From positions 852,501 to 916,500 of the forward strand of contig JAFEUB010000775.1 in the NCBI GenBank assembly GCA_024529925.1: a DNA stretch of 64,000 bases, written 5' to 3'. The notes beneath the pieces were generated by a model that saw nothing but the letters and a program-made list of their open reading frames with translations, did no database searches and was not told the origin of the DNA. Shown here one piece after another: positions 8,833 through 20,278 of the stretch (position 1 is its first letter; the number at the start of each line of letters is the position of its first letter). A program made the translations under genes and the position numbers. Source of the DNA: Ophthalmolycus amberensis. Lineage: Eukaryota; Chordata; Actinopteri; Perciformes; Zoarcidae.

Positions 8833-9247
8833 CTCTCCTCTCAGTGTTTTGTGAGCCCCGCCTAATCCTTTCCCTCTTTCTTTATTCATTTTCATGAGGT
8901 GTTGACCTTGTCCTGCACAGGGACGCGTTATCTTCACACACACACACGCCAGGGTTGGGGCCACTGTGTGTGGGAGTCCAGTCGTTCTCATGACAGAGAA
9001 GGTGCTGTTCCTGCAGGTTGCTACACAATATCTCACGGACTAACCCGCTTCACAACACATCTAGTTACGAGTTTAAGCTAAACCACCTGTGTGTCAGAGC
9101 GTCTTCTTTGTACGGGAAGCGCGTAAGTGCCTCACCCGGAGATTCAAACCTTTGCTCTATGACACACGCAACACTATTGCAAATGAGCACACACATAATA
9201 CTTATACGTTTAATGCCTGTAAATACCGTTAGCATATTTCTACACTA
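8833..9247. other. Unassigned sequence beside the decayed ORF cluster
   Basis: Mixed-composition DNA between the hairpin and the ORF cluster, with a short CA run near 8936-8946. It could be the edge (possibly LTR) of the neighbouring retroelement remnant, but I could not define matching ends. Confidence 0.25.
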
Positions 9248-10653
9248 TCACCCCCCTGGGTCTGCTGGGATGGCCCAACAGACCGGTTCCTGTCCCCTAG
9301 AGGTGTGTACCAATAAACCCTTTTTCATTTTACAGTTTGGTTGTACATAATGGCGAGCTCGCAGCTCTTCCGAGTCGAACAGCGGTAGTTGTTGGGACCC
9401 TTTTCGCGTGGGTTTCAACTTCGACTGTCGAATGGTTGGAAGGGCTGGATCTCGTGCTTGCTGGGCGGTCAAATCTGCTCTACTATTATTCACCGCGCAA
9501 GGTTGTGAAATTGGGGGCCAATTGTTCTGGGGTACCCAGGGTGTCCCCTGTTCCGTTGCAGGCTGGTTGATTGCAAGGGGGAGGTCAGAGTGTCGTGCGT
9601 GTCTGTTCTGAGCGTTTTTCAGCGAACAAAGGGAAGACTTCTGGTTTGGGACATGGTTTTGGGTGGCAGATTTTGGCAGTTGTAAGCATGCAGGCGGACT
9701 GGGTGGACTAGAGTCAGGAGCAGGCTCTGGGAGGGGCATTGGCATCGGTTGTCTATGTTTCTGGGTGACGGCGACTTGTCCGTCTGGAACTAGCCCACGG
9801 CTGGCAAGGTTTAGTGGCTTCGGGTCGTCCAGCAGTGTCTGGAGTGTGGTAAAAGCGCTTTACCGCCTCCGTCACACGTTGGTGTCTAAGACTCTTAATC
9901 TCTGGGTCTAAACTTGCTCTTCCGGAGTGGGTTTGGGACTTAAGATTTAGTTTGAACCTAATTCTCTTTTTAGGGTGAAATGTCTTCTGATGCCATGACT
10001 CATGATTTTCTGGATCAAAGCGTTCTATGTCGTTCGCAAGAGACTCAAGCTGAAGGATAGGCAGACCCTGCGCGCGGAGAGGGTCTGTATCATCAGAGTG
10101 GTCTGAATTAGCATAGTCGTTTAAGACGACATAGTGGTGAGGACGACTAACCTCTCGGCGTGTGGGGGAGGGGCTCCGTTTCAGGTGCATGCATGGACTA
10201 CACGGGACGTTTTGTTCATCCTGTGGATGTGGGTTTGGAGCCACTAATGCCACTCGGGGCCTGGGAGTGGTCCCGCCTCCTTCTGTCAGAACACGTGGTG
10301 GGGGGTGAGACACCTGGATTAAGCACGGGAGCAGACTGGGGTGCTCGGTCGCTGTCCCTGGTGGTGTGATGAAGAACTACACCACTAGACGCTGCTAAGC
10401 TCCTAGCAGTGGTCTTCAAGGTGACTGTAGTGGCTTGTCCACTCAGTCGAGCCTCATCAAGCCTTTGGGGCAGGACTTGTCTGACTATGTCAGGGACGAG
10501 GCCTATCATGGGGTCGGGGATTGCGACAGCAATACTTACCTGACCCCCCTGAGGTTCTTCATGCCAGGTCTTAGTGCTTCTCTGAGCAGCCTGGAGTTGT
10601 GCACTCAGGGTGTTACTCTCTAAAACTTTAGAGGCTTTCGCTTTGGGGACCAT
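9248..10653 (-). pseudogene. Decayed ORF cluster, possibly retroelement gag-like
   Basis: Three successive open stretches cover 1.4 kb of the minus strand in three different frames (10653-10216, 10313-9753, 9745-9248), as expected of one frameshifted coding region. The inferred protein is proline-, serine- and arginine-rich, opens MVPKAKASK, and in the middle reads LESLANDIERFDPENHESW, which recalls the start of a capsid-like segment in vertebrate Gag proteins. I see no zinc knuckle, protease or reverse-transcriptase motif. On the plus strand near 9310, AATAAACCC followed by ACATAATGGCGAGC looks like an LTR end with primer site, in conflict with the ORF direction. GC content is higher than the surroundings. 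The identity is unresolved. Confidence 0.35.
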
Positions 10654-10689
10654 GATGAGCTTAATAGCTTCCCTAGCTTAATAGCTTAA

Positions 10690-11255
10690 TAAATGCCATG
10701 TTGGCAAAATGTGCAAAATGAGAAATCCTTCAGTTATTCCAATGTGGGAGCATTTACACATTATTTCTAAATTGCTCCCCGACTGCTATTCATTTACAAC
10801 AAGCCTATAAGCATTTGTGTTTCTATCAGCTCGTTAACAACTGAAAGCAGAGGCTGAAAAACAATGTAGCCCCGTCTTGATGAACTAAATCGGTTGTATT
10901 AGAGTCATTAAGGGATTTTATGTCACTGACTGCCAGTGACTCAGGTGGCTCGTTAGACATTTTCCCACCAGTTCGTCGATACTAATGTAGTTCTTTTCAC
11001 CAAGCTGTCAGAAACAGGCTCTCCCATTTGGTTGTTTGTATTTACAGCCTGAATGAAATTGAACGCAGTATTATTCCTGACATTTTGTACACTGTGGACA
11101 CTGTACATTCATTGAGGTCAAGATAAAAAAATGAGTGAAATGATCAGAAATTAAGTTTATGGGAAGATAAGAACCAGGGCATGAAAATAAAAAATGGCAA
11201 CGAGGTATAAAAGGCGTGGTTTTATTAAAGTCAAGACTTTATTAATGTGCTGAAT
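10690..11255. other. Non-coding interval, nothing recognised
   Basis: AT-rich single-copy-looking sequence with a short direct repeat of AGCTTAATAGCTT at 10658-10692. No exon or transposon could be identified. Confidence 0.5.
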
Positions 11256-11259
11256 CTGT

Positions 11260-11650
11260 TTTGTTAAGATCATGAGATTTCTTCTGGATGAAGTTGGAAA
11301 GAAGGTAAAATTCTTGTGCCAAGTTCTTGTCGACTTTTACAGAGGAGCAATAGCAAGCATCCTGACTGAAAACATTACAAACTGGATGAGCAGGTCCCAA
11401 CACAGAAGGGATCTACAGCAGGTGATTAAAACCACCCAGAATCGTTGGTACCCATCTACTGACCATCAGTGACATTGGTGACAAGAGGTGCCTGCAAAGA
11501 GCTTAAAGGATATTAAAAGACAATACCCACTCCAGCCACAGCTGGTTCACCCTGCTGCCATCTGGCAAGAGGTATAGAAGTAGCTTCTTTCCTCAGGCTG
11601 TGATACTTCTTAATTCATCCTATAATATAGTTTCTGTGTTTTCTTGTGCA
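11260..11650 (+). mobile_element. Degenerate Rex1/CR1-like LINE ORF2 C-terminus
   Basis: Translating in shifting frames gives FYRGAIASILTENI, DLQQVIKTTQ, DKRCLQRAK, HSSHSWFTLLPSGKRYRSS and FFPQAVILL in the right order for the end of a Rex1/CR1-type ORF2 (the RCLxRAK...SHxLFxLLPSGxRYRS...FxPQAxxLLN signature). Stops and frameshifts show it is dead. Only the C-terminal 120 or so residues are represented. Confidence 0.7.
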
Positions 11651-13150
11651 GCAAAGTAGGACTACAAACTGCGTTTTGTTCCACAACCTTGTCGTATGAT
11701 GACATGAAATGAACCTTGTAACCCGAGGCGGGAGAGGAAAGTTCAGAGTGACCAAAATGAAAAGAGTGTTTCCTTTGGGCCTTGTCTTGTCTGGAGCAGC
11801 ATGAATGTGTAAAATGTCGTGGTGATGCTAGTGGAGAGGCTTCAACTTGGGAGTGCAACTTAATTCTATAAATGTACACAATTAAGCACTGAATAGGATA
11901 TCTAGTGAGTCTCAGCAAAAGTTATTCACAGGGTTACACAAGAAATTTAAATAGAGAGCAAAACTTGTACCAAATTATTTGTTTTAATCTATCAAAGCTT
12001 CAGAAGCTAATCCTCTTGTTACATATCGTCCTGGCAGTCAGGACCAGCTGCATTATGTCAAATGATTGTGGACTTGACAGAGATGTATTATAGGCAGGTC
12101 ATAGTAATGTAAAAATATTTAAACTGCTGGAAACAGCTGTAGATCTAGACATCAGATGAACAATAGGCATCCTGCAATGCTTTGTACACTCCTAAAATCA
12201 ACAGTGGTTGAGGGAGGATAAAAAACAGACAGCTTCCTGTTCTTAACGTCGGCAGCACTTGTCGGGGGAAATGTTCAGACTGGCCTGAGGGTGGCACCAG
12301 ACCAGACCAGACTCCAGAGCCTCTGCTGTAAACGTAAGGAGTTGATGAACTGAGGGGTTTAAATGGAGGAAATGTATTGATTTGAGCAGTTTAATCGATG
12401 GCTCCACCCAACATGTGCATTATGAGAACTGATAATGGGAAAAGTGTATGGAGTGAAACACAGGAGAGTACATACACTGTTCCGTTTGCTGTTTATTATG
12501 CGAGTGAATAGATTTACTTATGCACATTAAATGTTATACATTATGGATTGTGGCCTTCAGCTTAATATAAATTAATAATATCTGTAATTGATTATTTACA
12601 GAAACAAACCCCGCGTGTCTTAAAATGTGCAGGTCGGGACGGTCTAAAAGGAGCACCACTGGCACTATCGGACAAAAACCATTACGTTCGAGAAAAAATC
12701 AATAACACAGAGCAATGCAGAGGAGAATATTAAGTTATTACAGATCGCATCAGTCATAACAGTAAAGAATTACTGACGCTGCTCCAGGAAGTTATGACTG
12801 CACACCACAGGGGTCAGATGCAGGGCTCTATCTGTCTGTGCCAGATTTCCCATGCCGGTTTTGTTTTATCGAATGCTGAATGAACAGTTTTGATTAAAGT
12901 GCTGGGAGGCATTACATGGCATTTCTCCCAGTTTGACTCAGAGGATCTCCACAGGGAGGCGTCCAAAGGCAGATAGATACCTGAGACACGGAGCCGAAAG
13001 CGTGCTGTTGTTCTTCATTTGCTTGACCTTGTTTCTTTCATTGTTTAAATGGCATGCGGTCAAAACACTTTGAATTCAGTCAGACAGCTTAAATAGATGA
13101 TCACATTCTGCAGGTGGAGAAAATATATACAGTAATATGGAAGAGCCTTT
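11650..13150. other. Intergenic interval before the zdhhc23 3' end
   Basis: No coding exon seen on either strand. AATAAA on the minus strand (TTTATT near 13170) could end the zdhhc23 transcript, giving a 3'UTR of about 250 bases; other weaker signals exist further left. Confidence 0.4.
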
Positions 13151-13415
13151 GTGGCTGCCTGTATGTTATTTATTTCCTTAAATAAATTGTGCAACAATAT
13201 CCAACCCAAAAACAATTATCAACGTGTAGTTTTGAAGCAGTCATCAGCACCTTGGAGTTACAATAGTTTTTTAAAGTATGGTATGAAGAGGCTTGAATGC
13301 AATAAGCATCGGAAGATATCAGCTGATATATCCTAAGTAATACATGAGATGTAATTCTTCAAGCATGCTGTTTAAACAGTGTTATCATGATGTGAATGGA
13401 GAGTACAAAGGGAAA

Positions 13416-14418
13416 CTATATGTCAGTGAGGCTGGCGCGAGGAGAAACCGAGGCATCTGCCATGGTGAGGAACTCAACCCAGTTTTGATAGAAGCCACGT
13501 GAATACTCTCCCGTGTCGATGACGAGTCCCCACAGGCGGCTCTGGCCCGTTTTGTTCCTGAGAGCCAGCTGAGCCTCCCGCTCCGTCACATTGAAGCTGA
13601 TATTCAGAACTTGTACCACCAACAGAAAAAGAAGTCCAGCCGTGACAATGCTGCTGTACCAAGCACAGGTGAAGCAAAGGGCCATGCTGTAGAGATGAAG
13701 AAAGAGTGAATGTAGCTTTACAGAAATATAATTTAGGGCCTAATGTTTGGAATGTATTTCAAGTATTGTTGCAATCATGTGGTGTAAATCCTGTATGATA
13801 GAAGATACCTGCAGGTCTAGATGTTGTCCTTTGGGTGGAGCATGTCAGTGTAAATCGACTACAGGTGTTTCAAACAGACAGTAATTTACTGGATTGAGCG
13901 TGTGTAGCAGGGGATGCTTGCAGTTGTGATGGAGACAGAAGATGAATGAGTGCTGTACCTGGACTGACTGTAGACGCCGGGGCAGTAGAGGAGAGCCGTC
14001 ATTAGATGCTGTCGAGGGCAGAGGCTGCATAGCACCACACTGATGCCATATAAAGAGGTCAACAGGAACACAGACAGGGTCAGCAGGAAACTGCGATGGT
14101 TTGCCTGTCCAACACAGCTGTTTATCCTACAACACCTCAACGCATACAGACGCAACACAGAGACACAACACAATGTACCAGTTTAGAGATCAAAGCAGCA
14201 ACACACTGCCTGATATTGTGGCTATTTACACCTACTGTTGTCTGTAAAATGATGCAACAGCAAGATTTTAAATGTGAAAGACTTTTGTGTTATTCCTGGT
14301 CATGTTAAAGCAGCTGTGTAGTCCTCGTCCTCCTGGTTGCTCCAAAATGGTGAATCTTTGGGAGCTTGGACCCTGGTGTACCTGCTTACAGGTGTAGTTT
14401 AAGTTTATATTTGAAATG

Positions 14419-14466
<48 letters not shown>

Positions 14467-16280
14467 AGTTTTCAGTGCTATGGACAGTCGATCATCCACA
14501 GTTTTAATTTTGCAGTAGAAATGTCAGCAAATGTTTTAAAAGCTCAGTTCTCAAAAAATAAAACCAAACATTTCTTCATGGGTAAGCAAGACAATATGTT
14601 TTTGCAATCTGTCAAATGACTTTTAAAGGCTGACTCATGGCCATTTTATTGACAAATGTGCTATTTGTTGACCAGAATGAGAAGTGTTTGTCTATTTTAA
14701 GAGGTTAAGCAGAGACAAATTCAGGTTGTTAGGGCCATCAACAGGTTTGGAGCTGGTATGAGAAGTGTGGCCTGTAAAAAGTGCAACTGAATTTGCTAAT
14801 GTTTGTGTAATCAAATGGTCTAATGTTTAATTTAAACCCGCCCTAGTTTCTCTGCGTGGAAGAAAACAGGAGAAAAGTTGAGCTTTTGCTGAAGATATAG
14901 TCGTTGTTGAGCAATCACAGGGCAGTTATCTAATCAACCTTCCATATTCAGTTTCATGACCTGTCGTGAATGCACAATACAGAAAAAGTATCAATGACTT
15001 AGAAGTGATTCACTGGCCACGCAAGGAATATAAATACATATGTTGTGTCCAACCCACCAGATACAGTGGTGGTCCAGACGCCGGACACATGATCCACAGG
15101 TTCGGCAGTGTCCGGCCCGTGGGGGGCGCATTATTTTGCACACAGGACAGGTGCTCCATTTTGCTGTCAGGGCCTCTTTAGTTGTCTGCAACTTTGCTGC
15201 AATCCCCGAGGATGCTGCTGATTGGATGGATCCATTATGTTGTGCGGAGTCCTTGTTAGCCTCCTGACAGTGACCGTGTGCTTCATGTAGGGGAGTGGCC
15301 ACCACTCCTGGGCCCCTCTTGGTGTGAATAAGACACGCTACAGTGAGAATCACCCCAGCGGTCACAGTGCATTGCTGCAGCTGGCTGACGTCTCCACGAG
15401 GTAAAATCTCTGTGATGAAGAGGTAATACATGTAGAACAGGGAGAAGAGGGCGAGGGTGAGGAAGAAGAGGGTGCGTCTCTTCTTCCTGTGCGTGGCGTA
15501 GTAGTACCACAGCACCAGGCCGGGCAGAGCTGTCAGGATGATGATACCCAGCAGGTAGTGCAGCGCTGCAACCCGCAGCAGCAGAGGTAGCAACACCAGG
15601 ACCGGGATCATAGAGATCTCTAGTTTGCCAACGATGGCCCCACGTACAGGAGACTGACATCCACCTTTAGGGGGTCCGTCTTTCAACCACCTGTAGAGGA
15701 CAGTGGTCATCAAGTCATAACTACAAACATTTGTAATCATGAATATCAGTAATTGTTTTTCTTTTTTCAACACACTCTAAAATCAAATGATCATGCTGCT
15801 TTCACATAAGTAGTAGTAAAAGTATGAACTGCTTTTTTTTTAATGTAAGATTTACAGTGTAAGTTGTAATGGCATAAAAAAAGATTATATTTGTTTGTTT
15901 TTTATTTGTGAGGAAATCTCAGGTGTCAGACTCTTTAATTAAGGGGGCCCAGAGAAAAAACACAAGCCAGCTGCTGATTGTAGCTTAATTTTCCACTGAC
16001 AGATATGAGAGTGGTATCTATCTTTCTTGGTCATACACGATAAAGAACATGTTACTTAGAGCAGACTTTAAAAGACATACTGAACTTTTCTAGACTTATT
16101 TTACTTTCCAGTACACTTCAGTATATTTTACTACTGACCCTTTGTCTTTAGCCCTTCATACCTGTTAAAGGCTTCATCCAGATCTTCACAGTCACAGCAA
16201 CATCCGTACTGGTCCATATCACACTCACAGCAACACATAGGATCATCTGGCTCTGGAGGCTTTAACTTCTCCCATTTCAT
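13416..16280 (-). CDS. zdhhc23: Palmitoyltransferase ZDHHC23
   Basis: Four coding exons on the minus strand: 16280-16162, 15690-15058, 14126-13959 and 13686-13416. Phases close (2, 2, 2) to 396 residues (human about 409). A cysteine-rich N-terminus (PMCCCECDMDQYGCCCDC) precedes several transmembrane helices. The zinc-binding cysteine-rich domain starts at about residue 221 (CPVC...HCRTCGSC) with the catalytic DHHC at 246-249, then INSCVGQANHRSF and two more helices. The enzyme transfers palmitate from CoA to protein cysteines at membranes; the mammalian protein binds neuronal NOS. The C-terminus, LTDI, fits a class I PDZ ligand. The acceptor TCATCTTTAG nine bases before the ATG shows a spliced 5'UTR, with a possible upstream donor at 17080. 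Intron 1 carries a teleost repeat; the last three coding exons match the family closely. Confidence 0.93.
14417..14464. repeat. (TA)n microsatellite
   Basis: About 22 uninterrupted TA units in the intron between coding exons 2 and 3 of zdhhc23. Confidence 0.95.
15955..16040. repeat. Teleost interspersed repeat fragment (family A)
   Basis: CAGCTGCTGATTGTAGCTTA followed by GACAGATATGAGAGTGGTAT matches the core of a common fish repeat also present at 32690 and 54985. It lies in intron 1 of zdhhc23. Degenerate and short. Confidence 0.5.
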
Positions 16281-16548
16281 AATGGCTTGCTAAAGATGAC
16301 TTTGACGTTTATAAGCTGTCATTTCAACACAAAAGGCCGTCAATTTAAACTCTGTACTCTTGAATAATAAACTTCACATTGACAGAACATTGATGAAGGG
16401 AAAATGTTGAAAAGGTGTAACTTACTGCATATGAAAAAGTACAACCATACCACAACGAATAGCAATCCTCAGAACAACATATTGATTACAATATGTTCTT
16501 ATATCTTATATTCTGCAGTTGGGATCTAAACACACACTCACTGAATCC

Positions 16549-16579
16549 CCCCCCCCCCCCCACACACACACACACACAG
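16549..16579. repeat. Poly(C) followed by (CA)n
   Basis: Twelve or so C residues run directly into about nine CA units, upstream of the zdhhc23 first coding exon. Confidence 0.9.
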
Positions 16580-17080
16580 CTCACAATACAGTACTATACA
16601 GGTTATAGCAACTTTTAATGGACTCAACCTGTTACTTACTACAAGACCTTCTGTTTTTATAGAAATTAATGAAGTCCAAAATCAGAGGATTCTCAGTCCC
16701 CAAGAGCTTCTAGTGTAATTTGTTGAAACAAGGCCACAGTGTCCACAGAGACTAACTTTCTGGGTCAGCAAACCCAAGTCCTCAAGATGTACTTGAGTTA
16801 TTGTCTGTGTGAGTTATTATTTCATTTTGTCATACAGAGCCTGATCCGGATCTATGCAGAAATGAACTGAGTAAATATTAAGAAGACAAAATATACACTT
16901 CAGTCAACTTTTGATTGTTTGTCTTATCCTAGTTTCCTAATATAACAGTTTTTGTCCGACTAAATATCAGACTGCATGAGCTAGTGATGATCACAATGAC
17001 TTATTTAATGTTCTTGTTGTATTTAATAGGAAAATCCACCTTTACAAAGCCAAGATGAAATATTTTCTCCCTTAACTTAC

Positions 17081-17710
17081 CTTTAGTCTCTGCAACAAAA
17101 AAAACCAAAACCATCAACACATGTGGGCTGGAAAAGTCAGATTTACTCTCTCCAGGTAACAGTTATCTTCTGCAAACGATGAAGAGGGAAATGAGTAAAA
17201 GATGAGCCCTTGTCACCACGCTCCTTCTGTAAATGACTGGGGGGGGGGGGGGGGGGGGGGGGGGAACAGCAGCCTACTTTCTCATCAGTCATTTGTGATG
17301 AAAAAGGAAATTGGCACGTTCCTGCTGCGGCGACACCGTATCAGTGCAGCGAGATGGTTTTCATTTCTTGGATTCCCTCGGTGGAAATGTCCCAACAGAA
17401 GGCAACTTGGACTCCTCCTGACAAGTTCACTTTCCCCAAGACTATCATGTCATAAGTAGTTCACCAGTCGTTCTTTCGCGTAGCCTACTTCTTACCAGCT
17501 TCTATTCGAAGTTTGAATACATGGCATGCTTGGTAAATATCGGTGCTGCCGCAACTCTTTGAGGAAGGCGGAGAGCCAGGAGCCTTTTAATGCCTCTCTC
17601 TCTCTGCACAGCTCACGGGCTATGTTGAGGTGTTCAAAAGCTGTAACGACAGACTTGACAAGCCACACTGAGCTGGACCAGAGCGAGCATGAGAGAAACA
17701 TGACGGGCAC
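17081..17710 (-). promoter_or_regulatory. Candidate 5'UTR exon(s) and promoter side of zdhhc23
   Basis: Two good minus-strand donors occur here: GACTAAAG|GTAAGTTAAG (exon end 17081) and AGAAGCTG|GTAAGAAG (exon end about 17492). Either could splice to the acceptor just before the zdhhc23 ATG. A 26-base G run lies between them. No start-site evidence is available from sequence alone. Confidence 0.35.
17239..17264. repeat. Poly(G) run of 26
   Basis: Uninterrupted homopolymer of 26 G on the plus strand (C on the zdhhc23 sense strand). It can form G-quadruplexes, and its exact length is unreliable in any assembly. Confidence 0.9.
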
Positions 17711-17817
17711 TCAAGAGATGAGAGAGTGAGCGATGATCCAAAGGGCCGCCCCACCCTCAGGGATCACATTTCCTCCCACTAGCAACCCGACCTCGCTGCA
17801 CGCACACTCTCTTGAAG

Positions 17818-17888
17818 AGTGTGTGTGTGCGTGTGTGTGTGCGTGTGTGTGTGTGTGTGTGTGTGCGCGTGTATGTGTGTGTGTGTGA
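17818..17888. repeat. Interrupted (GT)n tract
   Basis: About 35 GT units with regular GC interruptions (GTGTGTGCGTGTGTG), in intergenic DNA upstream of zdhhc23. Confidence 0.9.
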
Positions 17889-17889
17889 T

Positions 17890-18860
17890 CAGAGGGGTTT
17901 CTATACATTACACTCTTCGTGTGACATTTGTGACAACACTGCGATAGTAACAGTGACAATGTGATAAGTGATCTCTGCAGGGAAGTTTTCTTTTCTCTTG
18001 CCCCCCCCCCTGCAGAGGGTAAGAGCACAGGGTCGGGTACAACTGAGCAAGCGTCAGGAATTTAGATTTAAATTCTTGCTCATGAACACTTGAGCAGAGA
18101 GCTTGTATTCAGTATGTACCGTGCTGCGTCAGTGAATAGCTATTTTATTTTCATTACACACAACAAGAGTCTGTTTGCTCATATTAGAGACATTATAGTC
18201 AATGAATACACAGAGGAGAATTTTGTTATTCTATTTAACTTTCAGTTCTGTAAATATTTACACACACACACTGTCCGTCGGTCAGTCTTTACAAGAGAGA
18301 AAGAGAGCCAGGTGCATTGTAAGCTATGAATCCTGAGACCAGAGAAGTCTCTTAATGTCCACCAGTGGGAGTCTGGATGGACTGAATCAATGCAGGAAAA
18401 AAAAAGATGCTGCTCTTGCTCTTGTGGGTTATGCGTCCATTAGTCTGGATGGAGGCCGGAACCCAAGATAGCATCTCTCATCTATTTTGGAGGAATTAAT
18501 GCTGGGAGTCAGGCTGAACGAAGTACGTGCTGAACACATCGGCAAATGATAACAGACGCCAACGAGTGGATGTAGTGAACAAGGGGAAATGTCTCTTGCT
18601 GTCATGTTTGATGAAACTGGGCCTTGTCTCTGCTCTTTGCTGTGCGCATCATCCTCCACATGTTTTAGTAGAGTGACATTACTTGAGTTTTCCAAGTTAA
18701 AGGCCTTCTCAGTTTGCTTCTTTTGAGGGATTTCATGAACACCCAACTTTCTGCTGAAGTTCAAGTAGTTTGGGTTATTTCAGAATAGATTGTTATATTT
18801 TTGGTTTTGATTTTCAAGTGGACGGGACTTGTTGAAAACAGACTGTATTTAAGAAGTGGA
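17890..18860. other. Intergenic interval, nothing recognised
   Basis: Contains a run of C at 18001-18010 and an A-run at 18397. Short open frames are present, but none has family resemblance or splice support. Confidence 0.5.
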
Positions 18861-19190
18861 CGTTGCCGTTGCGACGTCACCCATCGGTTTGTGGACTGCG
18901 GTTTTAGAGCTATCTGGCCATCTTGTTTTTTTTGCAACCAGTGAACGGAAGTGTTTGGAATGCGAAGGAGTGACGTAGAGACGCCGTACACGGCTCTGGT
19001 AGTGACCTGTCAATCACGAGGTAGCCCCGCCCTAAGCATATCCTGCTTTATTGCTTTACTCTAAATAGGACCATCATTTACAAAACAAACATCATGCTGT
19101 ATTCAAGAATACTTTAAAACTAGCGATTGAGACCATTATGAGTTTGACTTTTTGTTTTTATTACCGGGTCCATGACATTCAGAAGAACAT
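18860..19190. repeat. Teleost interspersed repeat (MITE-like), degenerate
   Basis: Sequence such as GTGACCTGTCAATCACGAGG, TAGCCCCGCCCTAAGCATA and CTAGCGATTGAGACCAT belongs to a high-copy repeat I recognise from many fish genomes. Its class (probably a non-autonomous DNA transposon) and precise ends cannot be set from one copy. Confidence 0.5.
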
Positions 19191-19380
19191 ATGGGCGCCT
19201 TACATTGTTTCTTGGGCAAGTCAGGATACCAAATATGTCAAGCTAAACTTTAAGGGAATAAGTATCAAATGAACTGTCATTCAGTGTTTGGCGTAGTGTG
19301 TAAAATGTTTTCTCCTCACTTCTTCAAAGCTATTAAAAACACATTTATGCGAGAAATAAGGTTTCAGTCAGAAAGTCTCC

Positions 19381-19937
19381 TTAACCCTTTGATACACAAC
19401 ATGGGTCAAAAGTGACCCGACGGAGTTTTAATTAAGTGTGTGATTAGGGGCGTGGTTTAAGTGTGAGGGGCGTGATTTAGGTGTGTGTGAGGGGCGTGGT
19501 TTAGGTGTATGTGAGAGGGGGTGGTTTAAGTTCAATATCAGTGTGTATGGTGTATGTTATGTGTGAGTGTGACAAAGTAAACATTTCATATATTAAATGT
19601 GTAATTCTTTGGTCCAAATCACTGCTAAAATTATAATTTAACAAAAATCATTCTATGTCTTATTTAAATTTTTATCACAAACTTGATATAGTAATACAAA
19701 AACTATTTTAGTTCATAAATTAAGAAAGGAAAAATTTAAATAAGGATTTGTGGCAATCAAAAACAAGACATTTAATGAATACTTTGAATATTAAATGATG
19801 AAATATATTGATTTCCAAAAATATAGCAAAGAAACCCTCAGCCGTGCATGAAATAACATTTTAGGTCAATACGGGTCATTTTTGACCCATGTTGTGCCTT
19901 AGAAGGGGTTTGCATAGCTTGTGTATCAAAGGGTTAA
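19381..19937. mobile_element. piggyBac-like non-autonomous element
   Basis: Both ends are TTAA, the specific piggyBac target site. The left end reads TTAACCCTTTGATACACAA then CATGGGTCAAAAGTGACCCG. The right end, on the other strand, repeats this with a 27-base insertion after GATACACAA, flanked by CACAA on both sides, and GTCAAAAATGACCCG. CCC after TTAA is the piggyBac hallmark. The 557-bp interior has no transposase ORF, so movement would need an enzyme supplied elsewhere. The left interior carries a short GGGGCGTGGTTTA tandem array. Confidence 0.85.
19446..19530. repeat. GGGGCGTGGTTTA tandem repeat inside the piggyBac-like element
   Basis: Four diverged units of about 22-30 bp based on AGGGGCGTGRTTTAGGTGTG, next to the left terminal repeat. 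Confidence 0.75.
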
Positions 19938-20254
19938 AGCATTCAAACGTGTGTGCGTGTGTGCCACCTAGAGGCCAGTCACTGAACATCTGTGTGGTCA
20001 TGAGTTGCAGCAGTCAAAGGTTGATTCTGACTCTTGTTCAACTGTTTCAAAAGGTAAACGTAGACTTCTTATCTCTTTCCTGTTCCCATCAGTTTAAGAT
20101 TACTATTTGTAATCAAATGTGTTTATACTCTGCTTTATAGAGCGGCCTATCAGAGGAGTGGAGTTGCTCTGTAAATTAAAGATTGAAAATTTCACAAACT
20201 CACCAAACTTCCCATGAACATGATAAACAAATCTTAATGACACAATGAACTTGT
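19938..20254. other. Short intergenic interval
   Basis: About 300 bases between the piggyBac-like element and the atp6v1a 3' end. Nothing recognised. Confidence 0.5.
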
Positions 20255-20272
20255 CATTTGTTTTTTTAAACA

Positions 20273-20278
20273 TTTATT
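20273..20278 (-). terminator. Poly(A) signal of atp6v1a
   Basis: AATAAA on the minus strand (TTTATT on the plus) about 600 bases after the atp6v1a stop codon; cleavage expected near 20255. It is the first canonical signal I see in the 3'UTR. Confidence 0.55.

Noticed and set aside
8275..9036. Long minus-strand frame across AT array 2
   Set aside because: Same artefact; only its ends lie outside the repeat and these have no family resemblance.
9140..9165. GGTTTGAATCTCC on the minus strand as a possible tRNA B box
   Set aside because: No matching A box or cloverleaf could be formed around it.
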